A stretch of 5,175 bases of DNA, from the NCBI GenBank assembly GCA_029260415.1, contig JAJDDH010000012.1:1-5175 (forward strand), written 5' to 3'. Origin of the DNA: Phycisphaerales bacterium. Its GTDB lineage: Bacteria > Planctomycetota > Phycisphaerae > Phycisphaerales > UBA1924. Below, in pieces: positions 1 through 5,085 of this stretch. The position numbers and the translations under genes are program-made. The notes beneath the pieces were generated by a model. It ran no database searches, had not been told where the DNA came from, and was given only the letters and a program-made list of their open reading frames with translations. Within the stretch, counting starts at the first letter, position 1, and each line of letters opens with the position of its first letter.

Positions 1-91
1 CCGTGAGCAGGAGCACCACAAACAGCAACGCGGACCGCGCGAGCGCGGCGAGCGGCGTGTACTCGGGTTGGCGGCGAACGCTCAGGGGCAC
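1..91 (-). CDS. 5' end of an unidentified gene, probable membrane or exported protein (partial)
   Basis: The frame stays open from the GTG at 89-91 to the window edge and gives 30 residues, beginning VPLSVRRQPEY and ending in a hydrophobic stretch ALLFVVLLLT. A charged, Arg-containing N-terminus followed by a hydrophobic run is typical of a signal anchor or first transmembrane helix. It follows the lipoprotein stop codon by 21 bases on the same strand, so the two genes are probably co-transcribed. No good Shine-Dalgarno sequence precedes the GTG, and there is no ATG in the open frame between the upstream TAG (113-115) and the edge, so the exact start is uncertain. A CTG at 83-85 or a TTG at 26-28 are weaker alternatives. 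The family cannot be recognised from this fragment. Confidence 0.45.
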   Translation of the reverse strand, partial: MPLSVRRQPEYTPLAALARSALLFVVLLLT

Positions 92-112
92 GGGCGGATC
101 GTAGTCGGGGGC

Positions 113-982
113 CTACCGCCCGAGCGCGTCGATCGCCCGGCGGACGAAGACGGGGGCGGTGGCGCCCACGGCGGTGAGATAGCTCGCCTGGGAGACGGAG
201 AATGTGGCGTTGGTCGCGTCGTCGTCGAGGACGGGAGTGTCCGAGAGCAGGGAGTGGCGGGCGGTGAGGGTGGAGGCGCCCTTGGGGGTGGTGAGCAGGA
301 TGCGGGAGCCCTCCTCGAAGCTGGCGTGCCCGTTGTAGACGCCCACGCGGATGACGGCGCGGAGCAGGGCGTCGGCGCCGAGCTCCGTGAGCAGGGCCTT
401 GCGGGCGTTCTCCTCGCGCTTGCCCGTTGGTCCTGTGATGACGCGTCCGCCCTCGGCGGGGAGCACGCGCATGGTGCGCACGCGGCCCGTGTCCGTGGCG
501 GCGAAGTTGAGCTCGCTGACGGGCCTGGGCTCGCCGGGTTCGAGGGCGTCGAACGCGTCGAACGCGTCGGCGCTGGCGACCTGCGTCGGGTCGATCAGGT
601 CCCAGCCGCGGGACGAGAGCTCCTGGCGGAGGCTCTGGCCCACGCGTGAGGCGATCTGCTCGAAGGCGGAGTCGTCGAACTCGACGTCCTTGCGGCCCAC
701 GCCTGCGGCGCCCGCGGCGAGGAAGACCGGGTGCGGGGGGATGAACGCGGCCTGGCGCGTGTCGCCTGTTTCAAACTTGGAGGTGACGAACTCGACGCTG
801 ACCTCGGCCAGCGCGAGGCGCCCTGGGCCCGTGAGCGCCGCGCCGCCCCGCCTGGACCACATGTCACCCTGCTCGGCGTCCTGCGATCGGGCCTGGGCGA
901 GGGTTCTGGGCGCGGCCTTGCACCCGACCATGGCGAGCGGGACGAGGCAGAGGGCGATGACGGTCAGTGGGGTGCGTTGCAT
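113..982 (-). CDS. Uncharacterised lipoprotein, 289 aa
   Basis: The protein has a classic lipoprotein signal: positively charged MQRTP, a hydrophobic core (residues 6-19), then M-V-G-C with Cys21 as the likely lipidated residue. Met at -3 is slightly unusual for a lipobox. After a low-complexity linker (about 22-53) a mixed alpha/beta domain runs to the end. It contains a beta-like segment RLALAEVSVEF (55-65), an amphipathic helix around 104-124 (FEQIASRVGQSLRQELSSRG), an Ala/Asp-rich repeat DAFDAFDAL (139-147) and a final strand-rich part around 202-232 (GADALLRAVIRVGVYNGHAS). An 'AFEQIA..V...L..EL...G' helix followed later by 'GADALLRAVI' recalls outer-membrane lipoproteins of the CsgG/GNA1162-like type, but that resemblance is only suggestive and no family is assigned. 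The start was set at the ATG giving the signal peptide; the open frame continues to 1291 but overlaps the PrpD gene and lacks a signal sequence. No Shine-Dalgarno is visible before this ATG. It is transcribed divergently from the PrpD gene. Confidence 0.8.
   Translation of the reverse strand: MQRTPLTVIALCLVPLAMVGCKAAPRTLAQARSQDAEQGDMWSRRGGAALTGPGRLALAEVSVEFVTSKFETGDTRQAAFIPPHPVFLAAGAAGVGRKDVEFDDSAFEQIASRVGQSLRQELSSRGWDLIDPTQVASADAFDAFDALEPGEPRPVSELNFAATDTGRVRTMRVLPAEGGRVITGPTGKREENARKALLTELGADALLRAVIRVGVYNGHASFEEGSRILLTTPKGASTLTARHSLLSDTPVLDDDATNATFSVSQASYLTAVGATAPVFVRRAIDALGR
546..569. repeat. 9-bp tandem repeat inside the lipoprotein gene
   Basis: The unit gcgtcgaac occurs twice in tandem (546-554, 555-563), followed by a partial third copy gcgtcg (564-569). 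On the coding (minus) strand it gives the peptide DAFDAFDAL. The unit is a multiple of three, so copy-number change would add or remove three residues without breaking the frame. Confidence 0.7.
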
Positions 983-1088
983 GGGCGGAGGGTAGGGAGG
1001 GATTCGAGCGGAGTGTCGGGTCCGGATGGGGGCTCCTATCCTTCCGCCCACCACACGCCGGATTCGGCGGTCCACAACGGAGATCGAG
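983..1088. promoter_or_regulatory. Divergent intergenic region between lipoprotein and MmgE/PrpD genes
   Basis: The 106 bp between the two divergent start codons must hold promoters for both genes, unless either is read from farther upstream. A possible plus-strand -10 is TATCCT at 1037-1042, which would give a leader of about 40 nt before the ATG at 1089. No convincing -35 lies 16-18 bp upstream of it. For the minus strand no good hexamer pair is visible. The stretch 981-1003 is purine-rich on the plus strand (gggcggagggtagggaggg). No clear operator palindrome was found. Confidence 0.3.
1079..1082 (+). promoter_or_regulatory. Shine-Dalgarno site setting the MmgE/PrpD start
   Basis: GGAG lies 6 nt before the ATG at 1089. 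It favours that start over the upstream in-frame ATG at 1026, whose extra 21 residues (MGAPILPPTTRRIRRSTTEIE) are basic and unlike a PrpD N-terminus. Confidence 0.6.
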
Positions 1089-2705
1089 ATGGGTGATTCC
1101 GCGTTCGTCAAGCTGCCGGCCGACACCAACCAGGCCCTGGGCATCGCCCGGTACGCCCTCGACTTCCTCTCGAGTGACCCCGAGAAGCGAGGGGCGCCCG
1201 ACGCGTCGGTGCTCACGCGGGCGAACCTGTTCCAGACGGACGCGGTCATCTGCGGGCTGTCGGCGCTGGCGCTGCGGACGGTGGCGCCCAATGTGCTGCG
1301 TGACGAGGCGCTGAGTTACCCCGTGACGGGCGAGGCCTGGTCGCCCGAGGGCAGCGTGCAGCGCGGCGCGACGGTGTTCGGCTCGGGCACGCTGGTGCAC
1401 CCGGAGAAGGCGATCGCCGCGAACAGCTCGGCGGTGCGCGAGTGGGACTCCAACGGGACCAACTTCGGGTACGACCCGGCGCGGGGGAACACCGCGGGCG
1501 AGTTCGGGCATAATGATTTTTACCCCGTGTGCATCGCGGGCGCGCAGATGGCGGGGCGATCGGGCGAGGACGCGCTGCTGGCGATGGTGTGCCTGGACGA
1601 GATCCGCGGGCGCCTGGGCGAGGTGTTCAGCCTCAAGAGCTACAAGATCGATCACGTGGTGCACGGGGCGATCGCCTCGGCGGCGGTCTTCGGGGCGCTG
1701 CTGGGCGCGAGCGAGGAGCAGATCGAGAGCGCCATCGGCATGAGCGTGGCGCACTACATCCCGTTCCGGGCGATCCGCGCGGGCAAGCAGCTGTCGGACT
1801 CGAAGGGGGCGTCGGCGGCGATCTCGACCGAGGCCGCGGTGTTGAGCGTGAAGCGGTCGATGAGCGGGTTCCGCGGGCCGCGTGACATTTTCCGCAACCC
1901 GGAGGCGATCTTCAGGCTCTTCGAGGGCCCGGGGCAGATGCTGCAGAAGGTGGGGGCGGAGCGGGCGAACACGAAGCAGGCGGACGCGAGCCCGTTCGAC
2001 CTGGCGCTCGCCCGCTCGGGCGAAGACTTCGCGGTGATGGGCATGCACTTCAAGCTGGGGCTGTACGAGCACCAGTCCGCTGGGGCGCTGCAGGCGATGA
2101 TGGACCTGCTGACGGCCAACCCGGCGCTGCTGGACCAGGCGGGCGGCGAGGGGATCCAGAAGATCAGCATCGTCGCGTACGAGCCCGCGTTCGGGATCAT
2201 CGGCGACCCGGCCAAGCGCGACCCGCGGACGCGGCAGTCCGCGGACCACTCGATGTGCTACATCGTCGCGACACTGCTGCGCAAGGCGCTCGAGACCAAG
2301 AAGGTGGGCTGGAAGGAGCTGATGCTCAGCCCGTACGACTACGACGAGCGGTCCGTCTTCCACACGCTGACGCGCAGCCTGATGGACAAGATCGAGTTTG
2401 AGCACGGCGGGCCCGAGTACGACGCGAAGTACCCCGACGGCATCCCCACATCGGTCGTCATCACCGACGCGGACGGGGCGACGCACGACTCGGGCCTGGT
2501 GATGTACCCGGGCGGGCACGCCCGCAACACCACGGCGGACCTGGAGGACATCCTGGCCCACAAGTTCACGCTGCTGGGCGCGATGGCCAGCGATGCGTAC
2601 GCCCCGATCGTGGACCGCTTCCGCAACCTCGCGGGCGCCAGCGCCCAGCAGATCCGTGATCTGCACGACTTTGCGCTGACCCCGCGCGACGACTTCAAGG
2701 ACTGA
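1089..2705 (+). CDS. MmgE/PrpD family protein (2-methylcitrate dehydratase-like), 538 aa
   Basis: This belongs to the MmgE/PrpD family of cytosolic, cofactor-free lyases. The family includes 2-methylcitrate dehydratase (propionate degradation) and cis-aconitate decarboxylase. Visible family features are the segment REWDSNGTNFG, in which Asp120 and Thr124 match the D-x-x-x-T pair of the active site; GHND with His141; His189/His192 in HVVHGAIA; the strongly conserved SDSKGASAA with Lys239 after AGKQ; and a C-terminal QSADHSMCYIVA block (Asp386, Tyr391) matching the 'AD.S..Y.vA' element of PrpD. Residue correspondences are by eye from knowledge of PrpD and cis-aconitate decarboxylase. At 538 residues it is somewhat longer than E. 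coli PrpD (about 483), with extra sequence around residues 125-140 (GYDPARGNTAGEF). No prpB (lyase) or prpC (methylcitrate synthase) gene is adjacent, so a methylcitrate role is not supported by context and the substrate is open. The gene is followed after one base by the LOG gene. Family assignment is firm; the reaction is not. Confidence 0.92.
   Translation: MGDSAFVKLPADTNQALGIARYALDFLSSDPEKRGAPDASVLTRANLFQTDAVICGLSALALRTVAPNVLRDEALSYPVTGEAWSPEGSVQRGATVFGSGTLVHPEKAIAANSSAVREWDSNGTNFGYDPARGNTAGEFGHNDFYPVCIAGAQMAGRSGEDALLAMVCLDEIRGRLGEVFSLKSYKIDHVVHGAIASAAVFGALLGASEEQIESAIGMSVAHYIPFRAIRAGKQLSDSKGASAAISTEAAVLSVKRSMSGFRGPRDIFRNPEAIFRLFEGPGQMLQKVGAERANTKQADASPFDLALARSGEDFAVMGMHFKLGLYEHQSAGALQAMMDLLTANPALLDQAGGEGIQKISIVAYEPAFGIIGDPAKRDPRTRQSADHSMCYIVATLLRKALETKKVGWKELMLSPYDYDERSVFHTLTRSLMDKIEFEHGGPEYDAKYPDGIPTSVVITDADGATHDSGLVMYPGGHARNTTADLEDILAHKFTLLGAMASDAYAPIVDRFRNLAGASAQQIRDLHDFALTPRDDFKD
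2697..2701 (+). promoter_or_regulatory. Shine-Dalgarno of the LOG gene, inside the end of the MmgE/PrpD gene
   Basis: AAGGA sits 5 nt before the ATG at 2707 and overlaps the last sense codons of the preceding gene. The junction reads TGAgATG, a layout typical of translational coupling or re-initiation. Confidence 0.65.
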
Positions 2706-2706
2706 G

Positions 2707-3261
2707 ATGGGCGAGCGGACGATCCGGAACATCTGTGTGTACTGCGGCTCCCGCCCGGGCGGAGACCCGAGGTTCAGCGAGCTGGCACGGGCCCTCGGGG
2801 GCGAGATGGCCCGGCGCGGCATCGGGCTGGTCTACGGCGGCGGGCACGTGGGGCTCATGGGCGTGATCGCGGACGCGGTGCTCGGATCGGGCGGCTCGGT
2901 GGTGGGGGTGATCCCGCGGTTCATGGTCGAGAGCGAGCGGGCGCACGCGGGGCTGAGCGAGCTGGTCGTCATCGAGACGATGCACGAGCGCAAGCAGATC
3001 ATGTCCGACCGGTGCGACGCGATCATCACGATGCCCGGGGGCGTGGGCACGTTCGACGAGCTGTTCGAGGCGATCACCTGGAACATCCTGGGCGTGCACG
3101 ACCGCCCGATCGGTGTGCTGGACGTCGGTGGCTACTACGCGCCGCTGCGGGCGCTGATCGAGCACGGGGTGGGGCACGGGCTGATCTCGGAGGAGACGGC
3201 CCGGGCGATCGCGTGGTCTGAGGATCCGGGCGTGCTGTTGGATGCGATCAGCGCGGGGTAG
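2707..3261 (+). CDS. LOG family protein, cytokinin riboside 5'-monophosphate phosphoribohydrolase-like (TIGR00730 type), 184 aa
   Basis: This is a complete single-domain LOG protein with a Rossmann-like fold. Family members hydrolyse the N-glycosidic bond of nucleoside 5'-monophosphates, releasing a free base and ribose 5-phosphate. The N-terminal strand ICVYCGSR (9-16) is the usual family opening. LVYGGGHVGLMG (41-52) forms the glycine-rich nucleotide-binding loop. MHERKQIM (92-99) carries the conserved Arg-Lys pair. MPGGVGTFDELFE (109-121) is the signature PGGxGTxxE motif, with the catalytic Glu118. Length is normal for the family (about 180-200 aa). In bacteria LOG proteins are often annotated as lysine decarboxylases from an old misassignment; the PGGxGTxxE motif argues against that. 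It is probably co-transcribed with the MmgE/PrpD gene. Whether it acts on AMP or on an N6-modified AMP cannot be read from sequence. Its stop lies three bases from that of the convergent regulator gene. Confidence 0.93.
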   Translation: MGERTIRNICVYCGSRPGGDPRFSELARALGGEMARRGIGLVYGGGHVGLMGVIADAVLGSGGSVVGVIPRFMVESERAHAGLSELVVIETMHERKQIMSDRCDAIITMPGGVGTFDELFEAITWNILGVHDRPIGVLDVGGYYAPLRALIEHGVGHGLISEETARAIAWSEDPGVLLDAISAG

Positions 3262-3264
3262 GGG

Positions 3265-3933
3265 TCAGTCGCCCTTGCGGGTGCCGATGCGTTGCAGGTC
3301 GGCGTCCTTGAGTTCGAGCCCGGCGTGCTCGGCGATCTGGGCCAGGCGCACGCGGCTGGACTCGCCGAGCTTTTTGGCGATCGAGGTGCGGTGGTTGTCG
3401 ATGGTTTTGCGGGAGCGGTGGAGGAGCTTGGCGATCGCGTCGAGGGTCATGCCGTGCTTGATGAGCGCGAGGACCTCGAGCTCGCGCCGGGTGAGCACGT
3501 CGAGGGGGCCGAAGTCGGCGAGCTTGGACTCGATGATCTCGAACTCCTCGTGCTTCGGGTCGTGCTCGCCCTCGTGGGTGATGTAGAGGAAGCAGGGGAG
3601 GGGCGACTCGTCGATGTCGATGGGGGTGATGAGCGACTGCACCTGCCTGCCGTTTCGGATATAGCGGACCATGACGGGCTGCTGCGTCTGATGGACCTGC
3701 TTGAGGAGCGTGATCTGCTCGTCAATGAACGCGCGGGGGAAGAGGTCGTAGGCCGACTTGCCGATGGCGTCCTTGACCTTTCCGCCCAGGCACATGGACA
3801 TGGACTTCTGGTTGACAAAGTGATACGCGCCGGACAGGTCGATGACTGTCACGCCGACCGCGGGGTCGTTCGCGAGCGCTTCCAGAATCTGATCCCCTGC
3901 CGGCGACTGTGTTGCGCTGTGGTGCTGGTTCAT
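3265..3933 (-). CDS. PAS-LuxR transcriptional regulator, copy A, 222 aa
   Basis: A one-component regulator: an N-terminal PAS sensor fold (about 15-120) joined by a helical linker (about 128-143) to a LuxR/GerE-type helix-turn-helix (about 144-206). PAS signs are NDPAVGVTVIDLSGAYHFVN (22-41), IGKSAYDLFP (57-66) and the final strand PCFLYITH (113-120). HTH signs are LTRRELEVL (147-155), the turn MTLDAIAKLLHRSRKTIDNH (162-181) and the recognition-helix region SRKTIDNHRTSIAKKLG (174-190). There is no receiver domain and no transmembrane segment, so it probably senses a cytosolic ligand or redox state, or receives input through protein contact. It is a paralogue of the upstream gene (4256-4924), identical in length and alignable without a gap. 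The ATG is supported by AAGGA (3941-3945) with 7-nt spacing. Target genes are not known. Its 3' end nearly touches that of the LOG gene, leaving no room for a separate terminator. Confidence 0.9.
   Translation of the reverse strand: MNQHHSATQSPAGDQILEALANDPAVGVTVIDLSGAYHFVNQKSMSMCLGGKVKDAIGKSAYDLFPRAFIDEQITLLKQVHQTQQPVMVRYIRNGRQVQSLITPIDIDESPLPCFLYITHEGEHDPKHEEFEIIESKLADFGPLDVLTRRELEVLALIKHGMTLDAIAKLLHRSRKTIDNHRTSIAKKLGESSRVRLAQIAEHAGLELKDADLQRIGTRKGD
3326..3537. repeat. Direct repeat, copy 1: HTH-coding segment of regulator A
   Basis: These 212 bp match 4317-4528 with 9 mismatches counted by eye, no gap and a constant offset of 991. The match includes an uninterrupted 59-bp identity (3326-3384). 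Similarity falls sharply upstream of it in the gene, where the PAS domain is encoded. Confidence 0.9.
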
Positions 3934-3940
3934 TGGGATG

Positions 3941-3945
3941 TCCTT
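3941..3945 (-). promoter_or_regulatory. Shine-Dalgarno of regulator A
   Basis: On the minus strand AAGGA lies 7 nt before the ATG (3933-3931), confirming the start of the 222-residue protein. Confidence 0.65.
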
Positions 3946-4004
3946 CAGCTGTGTGATGCCGATTCGTTCGTCGGACGCTCCAAGCCGGTGGAAACAAACG
4001 ACTT

Positions 4005-4013
4005 ATTGTATCA
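4005..4013 (-). promoter_or_regulatory. Extended -10 promoter of regulator A
   Basis: The minus strand reads TGATACAAT, an extended -10 (TG-n-TACAAT, 5 of 6 to TATAAT), in the only AT-rich patch of the gap. No strong -35 is present at 16-18 bp (best TGTCGA at 4033-4028), as can happen with extended -10 promoters. Predicted transcription start is near 3998, giving a leader of about 65 nt. Confidence 0.45.
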
Positions 4014-4145
4014 CAGGTGGTCGGAACTCGACAGGGGTATCCACACCGGCCGATCCCCCTGCGGGGTGCATCGCGGGGATACGCGCACAGGCTGCGTTGA
4101 ATCGGGGCGAGGACCGGGCGCGCGGGGCACGGTCCCGCGGTCAGT

Positions 4146-4165
4146 CCGGGCGCGGGGGCGCCCGG
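4146..4165. other. Perfect 8-bp GC hairpin in the inter-regulator gap
   Basis: Inverted repeat ccgggcgc / gcgcccgg with a 4-base G (plus) or C (minus) loop. It lies about 90 bases after the stop of regulator B on the minus strand. It has no T tail, so it may be an RNA 3'-end stabiliser, a weak pause site or chance in very GC-rich DNA. Confidence 0.35.
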
Positions 4166-4255
4166 GGTATTCGGCGTGAACGGCATCGATCACGGTGTGC
4201 CGCGGTGGCGCGTCCGGGACGCGGGGCCGATGGTTGGCGCGGCGAGGGCCCGCGG

Positions 4256-4924
4256 TTAGTCGTCGCGTCGGGTGCCGATGCGTTCGAGGCTGGCGTCGTC
4301 GAGTTCCAGGCCCGCCTGCTCGGCGATCTGGGCCAGGCGCACGCGGCTGGACTCGCCGAGCTTTTTGGCGATCGAAGTGCGGTGGTTGTCGATGGTCTTG
4401 CGCGAGCGGTGGAGGAGCTTGGCGATCTGGTCGAGGGTCATGCCGTGCTTAATGAGAGAGAGGACCTCGAGCTCGCGCCGGGTGAGCACGTCGAGGGGGC
4501 CGAAGTCGGCAAGCTTGGACTCGATGATTTTGTACTCGACACTGTCGGCGGTGTGCTCGCCCTCGTGGGTGAGGACAAGGAAGCAGGGCTTGTCGGTCTC
4601 GGCGCACTCGGTGGGGGTGATGATGGACTGGATCTGCAGGCCGCGCCGGATGTGGCGGATGATCGCGGGCTGTCCGGTCTCGGAGATCGACTCGAGGATG
4701 GACATGCGCTCGTCGGCCCACTGGGGGGGGAAGAGGTCGTGGATGGTTTTGCCGATGATGGTCTCGGGCTCGGCGCCGAGGAACATCTCAGCGCACTTGG
4801 CGTTGGCGAAGAGCACCCTGCCCTCGTGGTCCACCACGGAGAACCCGACCGCGGGGTTCTGCGCGAGGGCGTCCCAGATCGGGTTGCCCCTTTCGAATGT
4901 TGGATCCATGGGATTGGGACTCAT
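4256..4924 (-). CDS. PAS-LuxR transcriptional regulator, copy B, 222 aa
   Basis: Same architecture as copy A: a PAS sensor (about 15-120) with AQNPAVGFSVVDHEGRVLFAN (21-41), IGKTIHDLFPP (57-67) and PCFLVLTH (113-120), then a linker and a LuxR-type HTH (about 144-206). The HTH differs from copy A at only a few positions (for example 156 Ser, 166 Gln, 203 Gln). The PAS part is about 42% identical to copy A, residues 133-222 about 91%. The start is the ATG at 4924-4922, preceded by GAGGT (4934-4930) with 5-nt spacing. It gives exactly the length of copy A. The open frame reaches farther upstream to 5041, but that would run through the promoter and into the terminator palindrome; an internal ATG at 4909 has no ribosome-binding site. 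It has no receiver domain or membrane segment. A G8 tract (C8 on the coding strand) lies at 4723-4730, coding for Pro-Pro in FPPQW. Confidence 0.9.
   Translation of the reverse strand: MSPNPMDPTFERGNPIWDALAQNPAVGFSVVDHEGRVLFANAKCAEMFLGAEPETIIGKTIHDLFPPQWADERMSILESISETGQPAIIRHIRRGLQIQSIITPTECAETDKPCFLVLTHEGEHTADSVEYKIIESKLADFGPLDVLTRRELEVLSLIKHGMTLDQIAKLLHRSRKTIDNHRTSIAKKLGESSRVRLAQIAEQAGLELDDASLERIGTRRDD
4317..4528. repeat. Direct repeat, copy 2: HTH-coding segment of regulator B
   Basis: Partner of 3326-3537. Nine mismatches in 212 bp were counted by eye, most of them at synonymous positions. Confidence 0.9.
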
Positions 4925-4929
4925 GGGTG

Positions 4930-4934
4930 ACCTC
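4930..4934 (-). promoter_or_regulatory. Shine-Dalgarno of regulator B
   Basis: GAGGT on the minus strand, 5 nt before the ATG at 4924. It decides this start over the internal ATG at 4909 and the long upstream extension. Confidence 0.6.
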
Positions 4935-4954
4935 TGGACGCGGAGGGCTGTTCT

Positions 4955-4982
4955 AGTGTATTCGCCCCAGTCCGTTTGTGGA
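4955..4982 (-). promoter_or_regulatory. Sigma70-type promoter of regulator B
   Basis: On the minus strand TCCACA (4982-4977, 4 of 6 to TTGACA), a 16-bp spacer and TACACT (4960-4955, 4 of 6 to TATAAT). The predicted start near 4948 leaves a leader of about 24 nt containing the Shine-Dalgarno. The surrounding 4950-5030 is AT-richer than the rest of the window. Confidence 0.45.
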
Positions 4983-5020
4983 AGAGGTAAACAACCCAGA
5001 TTCTCAAACAGGCGGTCAGC

Positions 5021-5052
5021 GAACGAAAACGACCCGAGCATGCTCGGGTCGT
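5021..5052 (-). terminator. Intrinsic terminator of the dehydrogenase gene, perfect 24-bp palindrome
   Basis: Positions 5029-5052 are a perfect palindrome (half-site acgacccgagca), forming a 10-bp stem with a CATG loop. On the minus strand it is followed by tttcgttc, a T-rich tail. It lies 33 bases past the dehydrogenase stop codon, the expected place for a Rho-independent terminator. The T tail is weak on the plus strand side. A second role as a protein-binding site near the regulator B promoter cannot be excluded. Confidence 0.75.
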
Positions 5053-5085
5053 GGAGGGGGTCGTGATTGTGGAGAGGTCGGGGGT

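Larger units (their letters stand above)
3934..4255. other. 322-bp intergenic region between the two tandem regulators
   Basis: The region has two unlike parts. About 3934-4020 is relatively AT-richer and carries the probable promoter and leader of regulator A. About 4040-4255 is very GC-rich and contains several potential hairpins. The strongest is a perfect 8-bp stem at 4146-4165 (ccgggcgc, four-base loop, gcgcccgg). A 6-bp stem at 4209-4223 (cgcgtc/gacgcg) lies about 33 bp past the stop of regulator B. An atcccc/ggggat pair lies at 4053-4058 and 4075-4080. None is followed by a T run on the minus strand, so none is a standard intrinsic terminator. Small open frames here are Arg/Pro-rich and unconvincing. 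No tRNA or known riboswitch is recognised. Confidence 0.6.

Noticed and set aside
983..1291. N-terminal extension of the lipoprotein to 1291
   Set aside because: It overlaps the divergent MmgE/PrpD gene and would place the lipoprotein signal peptide in the interior.
864..2822. 652-residue open frame on the minus strand across the MmgE/PrpD gene
   Set aside because: It is antisense to a clear family gene; its composition is dominated by Arg, His, Val and Ala without domain motifs, a usual shadow in high-GC coding DNA.
3292..4179. 295-residue plus-strand open frame over regulator A
   Set aside because: Antisense to the PAS-LuxR gene, rich in Glu/Asp/Gly/Val as expected of a shadow frame; it resembles the frame over regulator B only because the underlying DNA is duplicated.
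4011..4193. 60-residue minus-strand open frame in the inter-regulator gap
   Set aside because: Arg/Pro-rich with no recognisable domain, overlaps the regulator A promoter and has no convincing ribosome-binding site.
3265..4924. The duplicated regulator segment as a mobile element or integron-like repeat
   Set aside because: The repeat lies wholly within homologous coding frames at equivalent positions, without transposase, terminal inverted repeats or target-site duplications.
3938..4930. 330-residue plus-strand open frame over the gap and regulator B
   Set aside because: Antisense shadow of regulator B; its similarity to the frame over regulator A is explained by the HTH duplication.
4925..5041. 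N-terminal extension of regulator B starting at 5041
   Set aside because: It would begin inside the terminator palindrome and read through the promoter; the ATG at 4924 has a good Shine-Dalgarno and gives the same length as copy A.
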